In this document: one piece after another, positions 5,973 to 14,811 of the stretch
How the letters are laid out: every line of letters begins with the position of its first letter
How positions within the stretch are numbered: position 1 is the first letter of the stretch
Source: Aeromonas piscicola
GTDB taxonomy: Bacteria; Pseudomonadota; Gammaproteobacteria; Enterobacterales; Aeromonadaceae
DNA: 64,000 bases
NCBI RefSeq assembly: GCF_000820005.1
Contig: NZ_CDBL01000090.1
Location: forward strand, 51,465 to 115,464
Direction: 5' to 3'
The notes under the pieces: generated by a model
Database searches by the model: none
What the model was told of the DNA's origin: nothing
The model's input: only the letters and a program-made list of their open reading frames with translations
Position numbers and translations under genes: made by a program

Positions 5973-8561
5973 TTATACCTCAGGTGCGTTGAGGGCAAGC
6001 GGCAGCGAGATGCGCATGCAGGTGCCGTTGCCATTGGGACCGGAGAATGCCCAGATACGGCCGCCATGGGCCTCTATCATAGCGCGAGAAATGGCGAGGC
6101 CAAGCCCTGTGCCACGACTGCCGCAATCGCCGACAGGCTGGGTGTAGAACAGATTGAAGATCTTGTCCCGGTCCGACTCGGCGATGCCGACCCCGATATC
6201 TATGATGTCGAGGATGAGGTCCGGATCCGCCAGCATCACCTTGAACTCTATGGGGGTGCCGGCCGGTGAGTAGCGAGAGGCGTTGTCGAGGATATTGACC
6301 AGCACCTGCTCGATAAGGGCGCCGTGCACATAAAGCTGGGGGATCTGCTGATCGAAGTGCACCAGCAGCTTGTGCTGACGCCAGGAAGATTCCAGCCGCT
6401 TGCGGGCACTCTCTACCAGATCCGCCAGGTCGACCCAGTCGCGTTTCAGCTGGAAGTCGGGTGAACCGATACGGGTCATGTCCAGCAGGTTCTGCACATA
6501 GCTGTGCAGGCGGCGGGCCTCATCCTGGACCGAATGGAGCAGCTCGCTGCGATCCTCCGGGCTGATCCTGCCACCGTACTCCAGCAGGGTGCTGCCAGCC
6601 CCCATGATGGTGGCGAGCGGGGTTTTCAGGTCGTGAGAGACAGACGAGAGCAGGGCGGCGCGCATCCGATCCGTCTCTGCTTGCAACTGGCTGTCGGCCA
6701 ACCGTTCGTTGAGATCGATTCGTGCCAGGGCCGCGCGGATGTCGGTGAGCAGGGCTTGCAGCTGATGTTCGGCCGAAGAGGCGAGCGGGTTGGACAGTCG
6801 AATTCCGAGGATCAGCTCATCGGTAAGATGGTGATATTGGGCTTCGGCTGCATTGAGGGTGGCGGTGTGGGCACCGGCGCTCTGCTTCTGGGCCAGACAC
6901 CAGTCGATGGCCGCCTTGTCGGTCTGGCCCGGATTGTGTTGGGCTGAGCCCGCTCTGTGTTGATAGTCCTGATCGAGGGCGAAGACAGGTTGGACCAGGG
7001 CCAGCGAGATGGCCTGGGTACCTTGCCTGAGCACCTCTTCCGGGCTGCTGGCGGTGGCCAGCCCCTGGCTCAGCGACAGCAGGGCGTTGCCGAGCTGCTG
7101 GGTTTCGCGCAGGCCGATCAGCTGTTGCCGCTGGCGGGAGGCGAGCCGCCCCGCCGTCATGCCGACGATGAGCAGCACGAACAGGGTGAGTAGATCACTG
7201 TGACTGGCCACGCTGAGGGAGAAGTAGGGAGCGGTGAACAGCAGATTGTGAGCGACAAAGCCCAGCACGGCCGCCAGAATGGCGGGCATCAGGCTGGTGG
7301 TGAGTGCCGTCGCCAGCACCCCCAGCACGAACAGCAGTGGTAGGGAGGCAGGGGGCAGCCAGTGAGAGAGTCCCCAGGCGGCAGCCGATGTCAGCCCCAT
7401 TATGGTCACTGCCAGCAGACTCTGGCGAATGTCCTTGGGGTGAAGCGGCTGCAATCCTATGCCGGGTTTGCGCTTCTCGGTATCCACCAGCGTGATTTCG
7501 AGCCCTTGTGCCTGCTTGAGCAGGTGTTGCACCAGGGAGCGGCGCCAGGGGGCCTTGTGGGGTTTGCCGAGCAGCAGTTGTGAGACCTGTTGCTGCTCGG
7601 CTGTTTCCAGCAGAGTACTGGCTACCGCCGGGCTGGAGAGCGTCAGCACTTTGGCACCAAGGTGGGAGGCCAGAGCCAGTGCCTGCTCCAGCTCGGCGGA
7701 GCGTTGCCCCTTGCTGTCGATGTGGACCACCAGCCAGGGCAGCTGGCGGCGCTGGGCGAAGCGGTGGCCGTAGCGTACCAGCGCTGAGCCATGCTGATCG
7801 CCGAGGCAGACCATCAGCTTGCCCCGCAGCGGCAGCGTAGTCTTGCCCGCAGCCTGCCACTGCAGTTGCAGATCCCCCTCCACGTGGCTGGCGGCGGTCT
7901 GCATCGCCAGCTCGCGCAGGGCGGTCAGGTTGTTGAGGGAGAAGAAGGACTGCAGGGCGGCCTTGGCCTGATGGGGCACATAGACCTTGCCCTCCTTGAG
8001 CCGGCCGAGCAACTCCTTGGGGGGCAGGTCGATCAGCACTATGCTGTCGGCCTCCAGCAGCACCTGGTCGGGCAGGGTCTCCTTGACCCTGACACCGGTC
8101 AGTTGCCACACCAGATCGTTGAGGCTCTCGAGGTGTTGCACGTTGAGGGTGGAGTAGACGTCGATGCCGGCACCGAGCAGCTCCTCAACATCCTGCCAGC
8201 GCTTCTCGTGGCGGCTGCCGGGGGCGTTGCTGTGGGCCAGCTCATCCACCACCACTATGGCGGGTTTGCGTTCAAGCAGCGCATCCAGATCCATCTCCTC
8301 CAGACGTTGCTGGCGGTGGAGATGGAGTTTGCGTGGCTGGATGGCAAGCTTGTCGAGCAGGGCCAGAGTCTCCTGACGGCCGTGGGTTTCCACCACGCCG
8401 ATCAGGATATCGACCCCCTCTCTTGCCTGCTCACGCACTGCCTGCAGCATGGCGTAGGTCTTGCCTACGCCGGGTGCGGCACCGAGAAATACCTTCAGCT
8501 TGCCCTTGTGTTCTTGCTCCAGGCTCGCCAGTAAGGCGTCGGCCCTTGCCTCATCACGCAT
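5973..8561 (-). CDS. kdpD: Sensor histidine kinase KdpD
   Basis: An 862-residue membrane K+/turgor sensor. The N-terminal KdpD domain has Walker A GAAPGVGKTYAM near residues 27-38 and VVDELAHSN near 106-114. A Usp-like cytoplasmic domain follows (about 250-370), then four membrane segments (about 395-490), a GAF-like region, the HisKA box SSVSHDLKTPLATIMGAGS near 635-655, and the HATPase boxes NILDNASRY, DIGVGI and GRGTGLGL-type glycine loops at the end. The length is usual for the family. The 127-bp kdpC-kdpD junction contains degenerate repeats of the ATGC-TGATG-AGG start motif, including an upstream ATG with a better SD (see the finding for that region). The ATG at 8561 gives a normal KdpD N-terminus. 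Confidence 0.95.
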   Translation of the reverse strand: MRDEARADALLASLEQEHKGKLKVFLGAAPGVGKTYAMLQAVREQAREGVDILIGVVETHGRQETLALLDKLAIQPRKLHLHRQQRLEEMDLDALLERKPAIVVVDELAHSNAPGSRHEKRWQDVEELLGAGIDVYSTLNVQHLESLNDLVWQLTGVRVKETLPDQVLLEADSIVLIDLPPKELLGRLKEGKVYVPHQAKAALQSFFSLNNLTALRELAMQTAASHVEGDLQLQWQAAGKTTLPLRGKLMVCLGDQHGSALVRYGHRFAQRRQLPWLVVHIDSKGQRSAELEQALALASHLGAKVLTLSSPAVASTLLETAEQQQVSQLLLGKPHKAPWRRSLVQHLLKQAQGLEITLVDTEKRKPGIGLQPLHPKDIRQSLLAVTIMGLTSAAAWGLSHWLPPASLPLLFVLGVLATALTTSLMPAILAAVLGFVAHNLLFTAPYFSLSVASHSDLLTLFVLLIVGMTAGRLASRQRQQLIGLRETQQLGNALLSLSQGLATASSPEEVLRQGTQAISLALVQPVFALDQDYQHRAGSAQHNPGQTDKAAIDWCLAQKQSAGAHTATLNAAEAQYHHLTDELILGIRLSNPLASSAEHQLQALLTDIRAALARIDLNERLADSQLQAETDRMRAALLSSVSHDLKTPLATIMGAGSTLLEYGGRISPEDRSELLHSVQDEARRLHSYVQNLLDMTRIGSPDFQLKRDWVDLADLVESARKRLESSWRQHKLLVHFDQQIPQLYVHGALIEQVLVNILDNASRYSPAGTPIEFKVMLADPDLILDIIDIGVGIAESDRDKIFNLFYTQPVGDCGSRGTGLGLAISRAMIEAHGGRIWAFSGPNGNGTCMRISLPLALNAPEV

Positions 8562-8688
8562 CCCAGTGCTCCCGCTCCAGACTTGCCGCCTTTACCTCAT
8601 CACGCATTATTGTCCTTATCGAGCAACCGCTGGCTCAGTTCGAAAATGTGGGTCATCGCCAGCCCATATGTGCCGGACTTTGCCTCCA

Positions 8689-9204
8689 TCAGGCATCCTT
8701 GCCCTGATCGAGCAACAGATTTAGCTGAAGGATATTGACCACTTGCGGGCCAAGGATACCAGCTTGTGTCGCCGACTTGACCTGCTCCGTCAGCAAGGCG
8801 GGATCCAGCCCTCGCTGCTTGGCCACTCTGTTCACCTGAGCCAGCACGGCATCCACCGGCAAATGGGGGTCGAGGCCAGAGCCGGAGCGGGTCAGCATGG
8901 CGGGAGACTGGACATCACCCTGTGCCTTGGCGAACTCGCTACGCAATGGTGAGCTGACGCCCAGGTTGCTGGCGCCGCTGCCAATGGTGGCGAAGTCACT
9001 GGCGGAAGGACGGGAATGAAAGTACTCAGCCCGCTCGAATTTCTGCGCCAGCAGGGCGCTACCGACAAACTCTTGCTTCTTGTTGGTCAACTGGCTGCCA
9101 TTGGCCTGCCAGGGAAACAGCAACTGGGCCACACCTGTCACTGCCAGGGGATAGCCGACGCCCAGCAACAGGGTCAGGGTCAGCAGGGTTCTGATTGCGA
9201 TCAT
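8689..9204 (-). CDS. kdpC: K+-transporting ATPase subunit KdpC
   Basis: A 171-residue single-span inner-membrane subunit that stabilises the KdpFABC complex and assists ATP binding by KdpB. One N-terminal TM segment (MIAIRTLLTLTLLLGVGYPL) is followed by a periplasmic domain with the family motifs GSALLAQKFERAEYFHSRPSA, SGLDPHLPVDAVLAQVNRVA and VVNILQLNLLLDQ. I chose the ATG at 9204 because GGAG lies 9 nt before it and the protein then starts directly with its TM helix; an in-frame start 48 nt upstream adds a non-conserved tail. It sits 60 nt after kdpB. Confidence 0.94.
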   Translation of the reverse strand: MIAIRTLLTLTLLLGVGYPLAVTGVAQLLFPWQANGSQLTNKKQEFVGSALLAQKFERAEYFHSRPSASDFATIGSGASNLGVSSPLRSEFAKAQGDVQSPAMLTRSGSGLDPHLPVDAVLAQVNRVAKQRGLDPALLTEQVKSATQAGILGPQVVNILQLNLLLDQGKDA

Positions 9205-9264
9205 GATTTTCTTGCTCCAAACAGGTTGATGGGATGCAAGCCCGGCTTGCATCCCGCTATGTCG

Positions 9265-11322
9265 TTACACCAGACCCAGGCCTGTGATAACCAGGTCGAT
9301 CAGCTTGATGCCGATAAAGGGCACCAGCAGACCACCGACACCGTAGATCATCAGGTTGCGGCGCAGCAGGCTGGCAGCCGTTCCCTTCAGACTGACACCG
9401 CGCAGGGCCAGCGGTACCAGCGCCACTATGATCAAGGCGTTGAAGATGATGGCCGACAAGATGGCGCTTTCGGGGCTACCCAGCTGCATCAGGTTCAGCG
9501 CACCCAGTTGCGGATAGGCGGCGATGAACAGGGCCGGCAGTATGGCAAAGTACTTGGCCACGTCGTTGGCGATGGAGAAGGTGGTCAATGCTCCCCGGGT
9601 CACCAGCAACTGCTTGCCGACCAGTACCACGTCCAGCAGCTTGGTGGGGTTGGAGTCCAGATCCACCAGGTTGCCAGCCTCCTTGGCTGCCTGGGTACCC
9701 TCGTTCATGGCCAGACCCACGTCAGCCTGTGCCAGCGCGGGCGCATCGTTGGCACCGTCACCACACATGGCGACCAGACGTCCGTCCGCCTGCTCCTGGC
9801 GAATATAAGCCAGCTTCTTCTCCGGCGTTGCTTCTGCGATAAAGTCATCCACCCCGGCTTCGGCCGCGATGGCGGCGGCGGTCAGCGGGTTGTCACCTGT
9901 GATCATCACGGTGCGGATCCCCATGTGACGCAGGATCTGGAAGCGGGCCTTGATGCCTGGCTTGATGATGTCCTTGAGGAACACGACCCCCAGCAGCTTC
10001 TCGTGGGTGCAGACCAGCAGCGGCGTGCCGCCCTGGCGAGCTATGTGATCCACCGACTTGAGGATTACCTCTGGCACTGCCTTGCGGTCGAGAGAGAGGT
10101 AGTTGAGCACCGCATCCACAGCCCCTTTGCGATATTGGTGACCGTTGCGATCCAGGCCGCTCAGGCGGGTCTCGGCACTGAAGGGGATCACCTTGTCGCT
10201 CTCGAGCTGGCTCGGCTTGGCCATGCTCTTGCCCGCCAGGGTCAGGATGGACTTGCCCTCCGGCGTATTGTCGCCAAGGGAGGCCAGCATGGCCGCCTGG
10301 GCAAGCAGGGAGGGATCCACCCCTGGTGCCGGGATCAGCTCGTCGGCCATGCGGTTACCGAAGGTGATGGTGCCTGTCTTGTCCAGCAACAGGGTGCGCA
10401 CGTCACCGGCGGCCTCCACGGCACGGCCTGATTTGGCTATCACGTTCAGCTTCACCAGCCGGTCCATACCGGCGATCCCGATGGCGGAGAGCAGACCGCC
10501 TATGGTGGTCGGTATCAGGGTGATGAAGAGGGCGATCAGATAGAGCCTGGGTACCTGGGTGCCGTTGTAGTTGAGGAACCAGGGCAGGGTCGCCACCACC
10601 AGCAGGAAGATCAGGGTCAGACCCACCAGCAGGGCGTCGAGCGCCATCTCGTTCGGGGTCTTCTGACGCTTGGCTCCTTCGACCAGGGCTATCATCCGAT
10701 CCAGCGTGCTTTCACCCGGATTGTTGCTGACGCGTACCCAGATCTCGTCAGAGACCACAGTGGTGTTGCCAGTCACGCCACTGCGGTCGGTGCCGGATTC
10801 GCGGATGACGGGGGCAGATTCCCCCGTGATGGCGGCTTCGTTGACCGAGGCGATACCGGCGACCACTTCACCATCGGCCGGGATCATCTCGCCGCTGCGT
10901 ACCAGCACCAGATCGCCTTTCAGCAGGCTGGTGGCAGGCACCCATTCGCCCTGACCATCTTTGGCATCGGTCACCCGACGAGCCTTGAGCTGGCTCATGC
11001 CCGCCTTCAGACTGTCGGCTCTCGCCTTGCCACGACCTTCGGCCAGGGTCTCGGCGAAGTTGGCAAACCAGAGGGTTAACCAGAGCCAGGCGGTCAGCTG
11101 CCACGCCAGACTGGGGGCGACCCCAGACAAGGGCTGCCCCAGCAGGGACTCCACGGTTGCCATGACGGCAGCCAGCCAGAGCGTGAACAGAATAGGACTG
11201 CCAAACAGTGCCTTGGGATTGAAGCGGTAAAGCGCTTCGGCCATGGCCTGCACGATTTGCGAGCGTTGCTTTTTACCCTTCACCTTGTCGGCATGGGTTG
11301 TGATGGATATGGACTTGCTCAT
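9265..11322 (-). CDS. kdpB: K+-transporting P-type ATPase subunit KdpB
   Basis: The 685-residue catalytic subunit of the high-affinity potassium pump. Landmarks are the actuator loop AAITGESAPV near residues 165-174, the phosphorylation motif DKTGTIT near 314-320, the nucleotide-binding KGAVDAV, the hinge GDGANDAPALAQADVGLAMN near 525-545, and membrane helices in three groups. Asp314 (approximate) is the phosphorylated residue. Length matches E. coli KdpB (682). A good SD (GGGAG) precedes the ATG. Part of kdpFABC-DE. Confidence 0.96.
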   Translation of the reverse strand: MSKSISITTHADKVKGKKQRSQIVQAMAEALYRFNPKALFGSPILFTLWLAAVMATVESLLGQPLSGVAPSLAWQLTAWLWLTLWFANFAETLAEGRGKARADSLKAGMSQLKARRVTDAKDGQGEWVPATSLLKGDLVLVRSGEMIPADGEVVAGIASVNEAAITGESAPVIRESGTDRSGVTGNTTVVSDEIWVRVSNNPGESTLDRMIALVEGAKRQKTPNEMALDALLVGLTLIFLLVVATLPWFLNYNGTQVPRLYLIALFITLIPTTIGGLLSAIGIAGMDRLVKLNVIAKSGRAVEAAGDVRTLLLDKTGTITFGNRMADELIPAPGVDPSLLAQAAMLASLGDNTPEGKSILTLAGKSMAKPSQLESDKVIPFSAETRLSGLDRNGHQYRKGAVDAVLNYLSLDRKAVPEVILKSVDHIARQGGTPLLVCTHEKLLGVVFLKDIIKPGIKARFQILRHMGIRTVMITGDNPLTAAAIAAEAGVDDFIAEATPEKKLAYIRQEQADGRLVAMCGDGANDAPALAQADVGLAMNEGTQAAKEAGNLVDLDSNPTKLLDVVLVGKQLLVTRGALTTFSIANDVAKYFAILPALFIAAYPQLGALNLMQLGSPESAILSAIIFNALIIVALVPLALRGVSLKGTAASLLRRNLMIYGVGGLLVPFIGIKLIDLVITGLGLV

Positions 11323-11389
11323 TGAAAAGCTCCCAGTATCAAATAGTTGACCATTGGCATCTGTGATGTGATCGCGCTGGCGTCGTTCA

Positions 11390-13072
11390 TCAGAACGCTC
11401 CCTGCATCAGGCTCAGATGCTCGGCTACCGGGCCCAGTGCCAGTACAGGCAGGAAGGAGAGCCCACCTATCAGCAACACTGTGATAATCAGCAAGGTAAT
11501 GAACAGCGGGCCGCGGATCGGGAAGTCACCCTCACCCGTCTCTTGGCGCGGTGCGCGGGCGAGCTGACCTGCGATGGCAAGCACAGGTATGATGTAACCG
11601 AAGCGACCGAGCAGCATAGCCAGGCCGATGGCGATGCACTGCCAGCTATCTGCTGCAGCAAAGCCCCCAAAGGCTGAACCGTTGTTGCCGGCAGCCGAGG
11701 CATAGGCATAGATCAGCCGTGACAACCCGTGGGGGCCTTCATGACCTATGATGGTGCTGGCATCCGGCATCAGCAGAGTGACCCCGCCTAACACCAATAC
11801 CCCGACCGGCATTACCAGCATGCTGGCGACAACCCATTTCATCTCCGTGATACCGAGGCGCTTGCCCAGATAGGTCGGGGTGCGTCCCACCATCAAGCCG
11901 CAGAGGAACACGGTCAGCAGTACGAACAGCATCATGCCGTAGATACCCGAGCCCACGCCGCCGAAAATGACCTCGCCAAGCAGCATGTTGATCATGCCGA
12001 CCATGCCGCCGAGCGGGGTGAAACTGTCATGCATGGCGTTGACTGCACCGTTGGAGGCAGCAGTGGTAGCAACTTCCCAAATACTGGAAAGCACGGGGCC
12101 GAAGCGGCTCTCCTTGCCTTCCCAGTTGCCCGCCTGGCTGGTGATATCGGCCAGATTGGGATCCAGTTTCATCTCCTGGGGGAGGGAGAGGCAGAGCCCC
12201 AGCACGAACAGCAAGGCCATGGCGGTGAGGATGGCACGGCCGTGGCCCGTGTCCTTCACATAGCGACCCAGGGTGCAGACCAGCGCGGCGGGAATGGTCA
12301 GCAGGGTGACCATCTCCAGCCAGTTGGAGAGGGCTGTTGGGTTCTCGAACGGATGCGCCGAGTTGACACCGAAGAAGCCACCACCGTTGGAACCGAGCTG
12401 CTTGATGGCGATTTGAGAAGCTGCTGGGCCGAGCGGCAGCAGTTGCTCCTGACCTTCCAGACTGTGGAACGGCAGATAGGCAGACAGACTCTGGGGCACA
12501 CCTTGCCACACCAGCAGCAGCGCCATGATCAGCGCCAGTGGCAGCAGCACATAGAGGCAGAAGCGCACCAGGTCTTGCCAGAAGTTGCCTAGATGAATGG
12601 TCTGCTGGCGGGAGATACCACGAAACAGGGCGACGGCAACGGCTGCACCAGTACCGGCGGAGACGAAGTTCTGGGTGGTAAGCCCCACCATCTGGCTGAA
12701 GTAGGAGAGGCTGGCCTCACCGGAATAGGCTTGCCAGTTGGTATTGGTCATGAAGCTGACCGCTGTGTTGAAGGCCAGTTCCCAGCTCAGCCCTGGCAAT
12801 TGCTGCGGGTTGAGGGGAAGCAGGCCTTGTGCCATCAGGATCAGGAACAGCAGACCGAAACCGGCACCGTTGAAGGCCAGCAGGCTGAGGGCGTAGGACT
12901 TCCAATCCTGCTCCCGTCCGTCCGTGCCGCAGCAGGCCAGGGTGGCGCGCTCGATCGGCGACAGCCAGCGGCTCTTGCCTTCAAACACCCGATATATATA
13001 GCTGCCAAGCAGGGGGGCTGGCAGCAGGACCAGCAGCACAAAGGCTACCGGATAGATCACTTCTTGCCACAT
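11390..13072 (-). CDS. kdpA: K+-transporting ATPase subunit KdpA
   Basis: The 560-residue channel-like subunit that binds and selects K+. It has ten membrane helices and four degenerate selectivity-filter loops, visible as TNTNWQAYSGE (near 111), KQLGSNGGGFFGVNSAHPFENP (near 226-247), MGRTP.YLG-type and ASAAGNNGSAFGGF (near 465-478). Length equals the E. coli protein (557). It starts 10 nt after kdpF. The complex KdpFABC takes up K+ at micromolar concentrations. Confidence 0.96.
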   Translation of the reverse strand: MWQEVIYPVAFVLLVLLPAPLLGSYIYRVFEGKSRWLSPIERATLACCGTDGREQDWKSYALSLLAFNGAGFGLLFLILMAQGLLPLNPQQLPGLSWELAFNTAVSFMTNTNWQAYSGEASLSYFSQMVGLTTQNFVSAGTGAAVAVALFRGISRQQTIHLGNFWQDLVRFCLYVLLPLALIMALLLVWQGVPQSLSAYLPFHSLEGQEQLLPLGPAASQIAIKQLGSNGGGFFGVNSAHPFENPTALSNWLEMVTLLTIPAALVCTLGRYVKDTGHGRAILTAMALLFVLGLCLSLPQEMKLDPNLADITSQAGNWEGKESRFGPVLSSIWEVATTAASNGAVNAMHDSFTPLGGMVGMINMLLGEVIFGGVGSGIYGMMLFVLLTVFLCGLMVGRTPTYLGKRLGITEMKWVVASMLVMPVGVLVLGGVTLLMPDASTIIGHEGPHGLSRLIYAYASAAGNNGSAFGGFAAADSWQCIAIGLAMLLGRFGYIIPVLAIAGQLARAPRQETGEGDFPIRGPLFITLLIITVLLIGGLSFLPVLALGPVAEHLSLMQGAF

Positions 13073-13082
13073 ATCAGATCCC

Positions 13083-13160
13083 TCACTCGTGGCTGCGCGT
13101 TAACGCGCGCAACAGATAACCCATAAGGGCAAGGACCAGCAGCAGATATAGCCAATTCAT
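13083..13160 (-). CDS. kdpF: K+-transporting ATPase small subunit KdpF
   Basis: A 25-codon gene that conventional gene finders often miss. The peptide begins MNWLYLLLVLALMGYLLRAL and ends TRSHE: one hydrophobic helix with a short basic tail, as in E. coli KdpF (29 residues), which stabilises the KdpABC complex. GGAG lies 5 nt before the ATG. It sits directly in front of kdpA. Its SD is inside a repeated sequence that can pair with an upstream complement (see the regulatory feature at 13161). Confidence 0.9.
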   Translation of the reverse strand: MNWLYLLLVLALMGYLLRALTRSHE

Positions 13161-13216
13161 ATCGACTCCATTGAAATAATTAGCTGCAAGAGTCGATGTA
13201 AAACAGCATCGACTCC
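13161..13216 (-). promoter_or_regulatory. kdpF leader with alternative hairpins over the SD
   Basis: Read on the mRNA strand, GGAGTCGATG (13216-13207) is followed after 8 nt by its complement CATCGACTC (13198-13190). Twenty nt later the same GGAGTCGAT (13169-13161) reappears, this time as the SD immediately before the kdpF ATG. The middle segment can therefore pair either with the upstream copy, leaving the SD free, or with the SD copy. Mutually exclusive pairing is seen in the sequence; a regulatory use is inference. Confidence 0.55.
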
Positions 13217-13244
13217 GTTGGTGTAGTTGACACTGAAAGGGTAT

Positions 13245-13303
13245 GTAAAACAGGCGTAAAGGCGCCATAAAGCAGCATGGGGCGGGCGTAAAATCGGCGT
13301 AAA
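13245..13303. promoter_or_regulatory. Candidate KdpE-binding direct repeats
   Basis: Two 16-bp direct repeats, GTAAAACAGGCGTAAA (13245-13260) and GTAAAATCGGCGTAAA (13288-13303), differ at two positions and are 43 bp apart, about four helical turns. Each is itself made of two GTAAA-type half-sites 10 bp apart, the layout expected for an OmpR-family dimer. They lie 85-145 bp upstream of kdpF, so KdpE is the natural candidate. Confidence 0.5.
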
Positions 13304-13340
13304 AAGCGCAGATTTGTCGGGCTGGCGAAGGGCAGATATG

Positions 13341-13367
13341 AAAAAACCCGGCCTGGACCGGGTTGAT
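13341..13367 (-). terminator. Intrinsic terminator of gorA
   Basis: On the minus strand AACCCGG-TCCAGG-CCGGGTT is followed by a run of T residues (A run at 13341-13346 on the plus strand). It lies about 20 bp after the gorA stop codon. Confidence 0.85.
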
Positions 13368-13385
13368 AGGAAAAGGGCGAGAGGC

Positions 13386-14735
13386 TTAGCGCATCGTCAC
13401 GAACTCTTCCGCGCTGGTGGGATGGATGGCTACGCAGTTGTCGAAGTCGGCCTTGGTGGCCCCCATCTTCATGGCGACGCCGAAGCCCAGCAGTATCTCG
13501 TCCATGGCAAAGCCGATGCCGTGCAGGCCGACCACTTTTTCTTCCGGCCCGACGCACACCAGCTTCATGCGGGTTGGCTGGCGATGCTGGGTCAGGGCCG
13601 AATACATGGCGGTGAACTGGCTGCGGTAGACCTTCACCTGGCTCTCGCCATACTCGGCGATGGCTTCCGGTTCGGTCAGCCCTATGGTGCCGATGGGCGG
13701 GTGGCTGAACACCACTGTCGGCACCAGATCGTAGTTGAGGTGCTCGTTCGGCTTGTTGTTGAACAGCCTCTCCGAGAGGCGACGGCCCGCCGCGACGGCC
13801 ACCGGGGTGAGCTGGATGCGGCCCGTGTTGTCACCGACGGCATAGAGGTTGGCAACAGCAGTGTTCTGGAACTTGTCGGTCGGGATGAAGCCCTTCTCGT
13901 CCAGCTCGATACCTGCTGCGGCCAGGTTGAGGTTGTCGGTGGCCGGCACGCGGCCTATGGCCCAGATCAGGCAATCGACGGTCAGATGGCGACCATCTTC
14001 CAGTTGCAGAGTCAGGCTGTCATCGGCGTTCTTGAGCACAGCCTTGGGGATGGCATGGGTGTGCAGCTTGGGTCCTTCCTGCGCCATGATTTCCACCAGC
14101 GTTTCGTGGATCATGGGGTCGAAGTTGCGCAGCGGCGCGTGCTTGCGCACCACCAGATGGGTCTCGGAGCCAAGCGCCTGCATCACGCCGGCAATCTCCA
14201 CGGCTATGTAGCCGGCTCCGACCACGGCAACGCGCTTGGGCTGCGCCTGCAGATCGAAGAAACCATCGGAATCTATACCCAGCTCGGCGCCCGGAATGGC
14301 AGGTACTTCGGGACGGCCACCGGTGGCGATCAGGATATGATCGGCGGTGTATTGCTCGCCATTGACCTCGATCGTGTTGCTATTGACGAAGCGGGCGAAT
14401 CCTTTGACGACGGTGATCTGGTTCTTGCCCAGCACGTTCTGATAGGACTGGTGGATGCGGCCTATATAGGCCTGGCGGGACTCGACCAGCTTGGCCCAGC
14501 TGAAGTGGTTGAGTGTGGTATCGAAGCCGTAGTCGGCGCCATATTTCAGGGCATCGGCGATCTGGCCCGCATACCACATGGCCTTCTTCGGCACGCAGCC
14601 GACGTTGACGCAGGTTCCACCCAACTCTTTGGCTTCAATCAGGGCGACTTTCTTGCCGTACATGGCAGCCCGGTTGGCCGAGGCGATGCCGCCGCTGCCG
14701 CCACCGATGGCGATATAGTCAAAATGCTGTGCCAT
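13386..14735 (-). CDS. gorA: Glutathione-disulfide reductase
   Basis: A 449-residue homodimeric flavoenzyme that reduces GSSG with NADPH in the cytoplasm. The FAD-binding start MAQHFDYIAIGGGSGGIASANRA is followed by the redox-active disulfide GGTCVNVGCVPKK near residues 40-52. The NADPH-binding fold is VAVVGAGYIAVEIAGVMQALG near 168-188, the second FAD motif is NLYAVGDNTG near 295-304, and the C-terminal interface has catalytic HPTSAEE. Length equals E. coli Gor (450). It is transcribed alone, with its own terminator. Confidence 0.96.
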   Translation of the reverse strand: MAQHFDYIAIGGGSGGIASANRAAMYGKKVALIEAKELGGTCVNVGCVPKKAMWYAGQIADALKYGADYGFDTTLNHFSWAKLVESRQAYIGRIHQSYQNVLGKNQITVVKGFARFVNSNTIEVNGEQYTADHILIATGGRPEVPAIPGAELGIDSDGFFDLQAQPKRVAVVGAGYIAVEIAGVMQALGSETHLVVRKHAPLRNFDPMIHETLVEIMAQEGPKLHTHAIPKAVLKNADDSLTLQLEDGRHLTVDCLIWAIGRVPATDNLNLAAAGIELDEKGFIPTDKFQNTAVANLYAVGDNTGRIQLTPVAVAAGRRLSERLFNNKPNEHLNYDLVPTVVFSHPPIGTIGLTEPEAIAEYGESQVKVYRSQFTAMYSALTQHRQPTRMKLVCVGPEEKVVGLHGIGFAMDEILLGFGVAMKMGATKADFDNCVAIHPTSAEEFVTMR

Positions 14736-14811
14736 TGCGAGGTTCTCCGCTCATTAAGAATGCAATCACAGCATGATGGGGATAAAGCGGCTGGCTCACA
14801 AGAGCCAGCGC

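Noticed and set aside
9016..10431. 471-codon open frame antisense to kdpB/kdpC
   Set aside because: Low-complexity Gln/His/Gly-rich translation typical of the opposite strand of GC-rich genes; kdpB and kdpC are certain.
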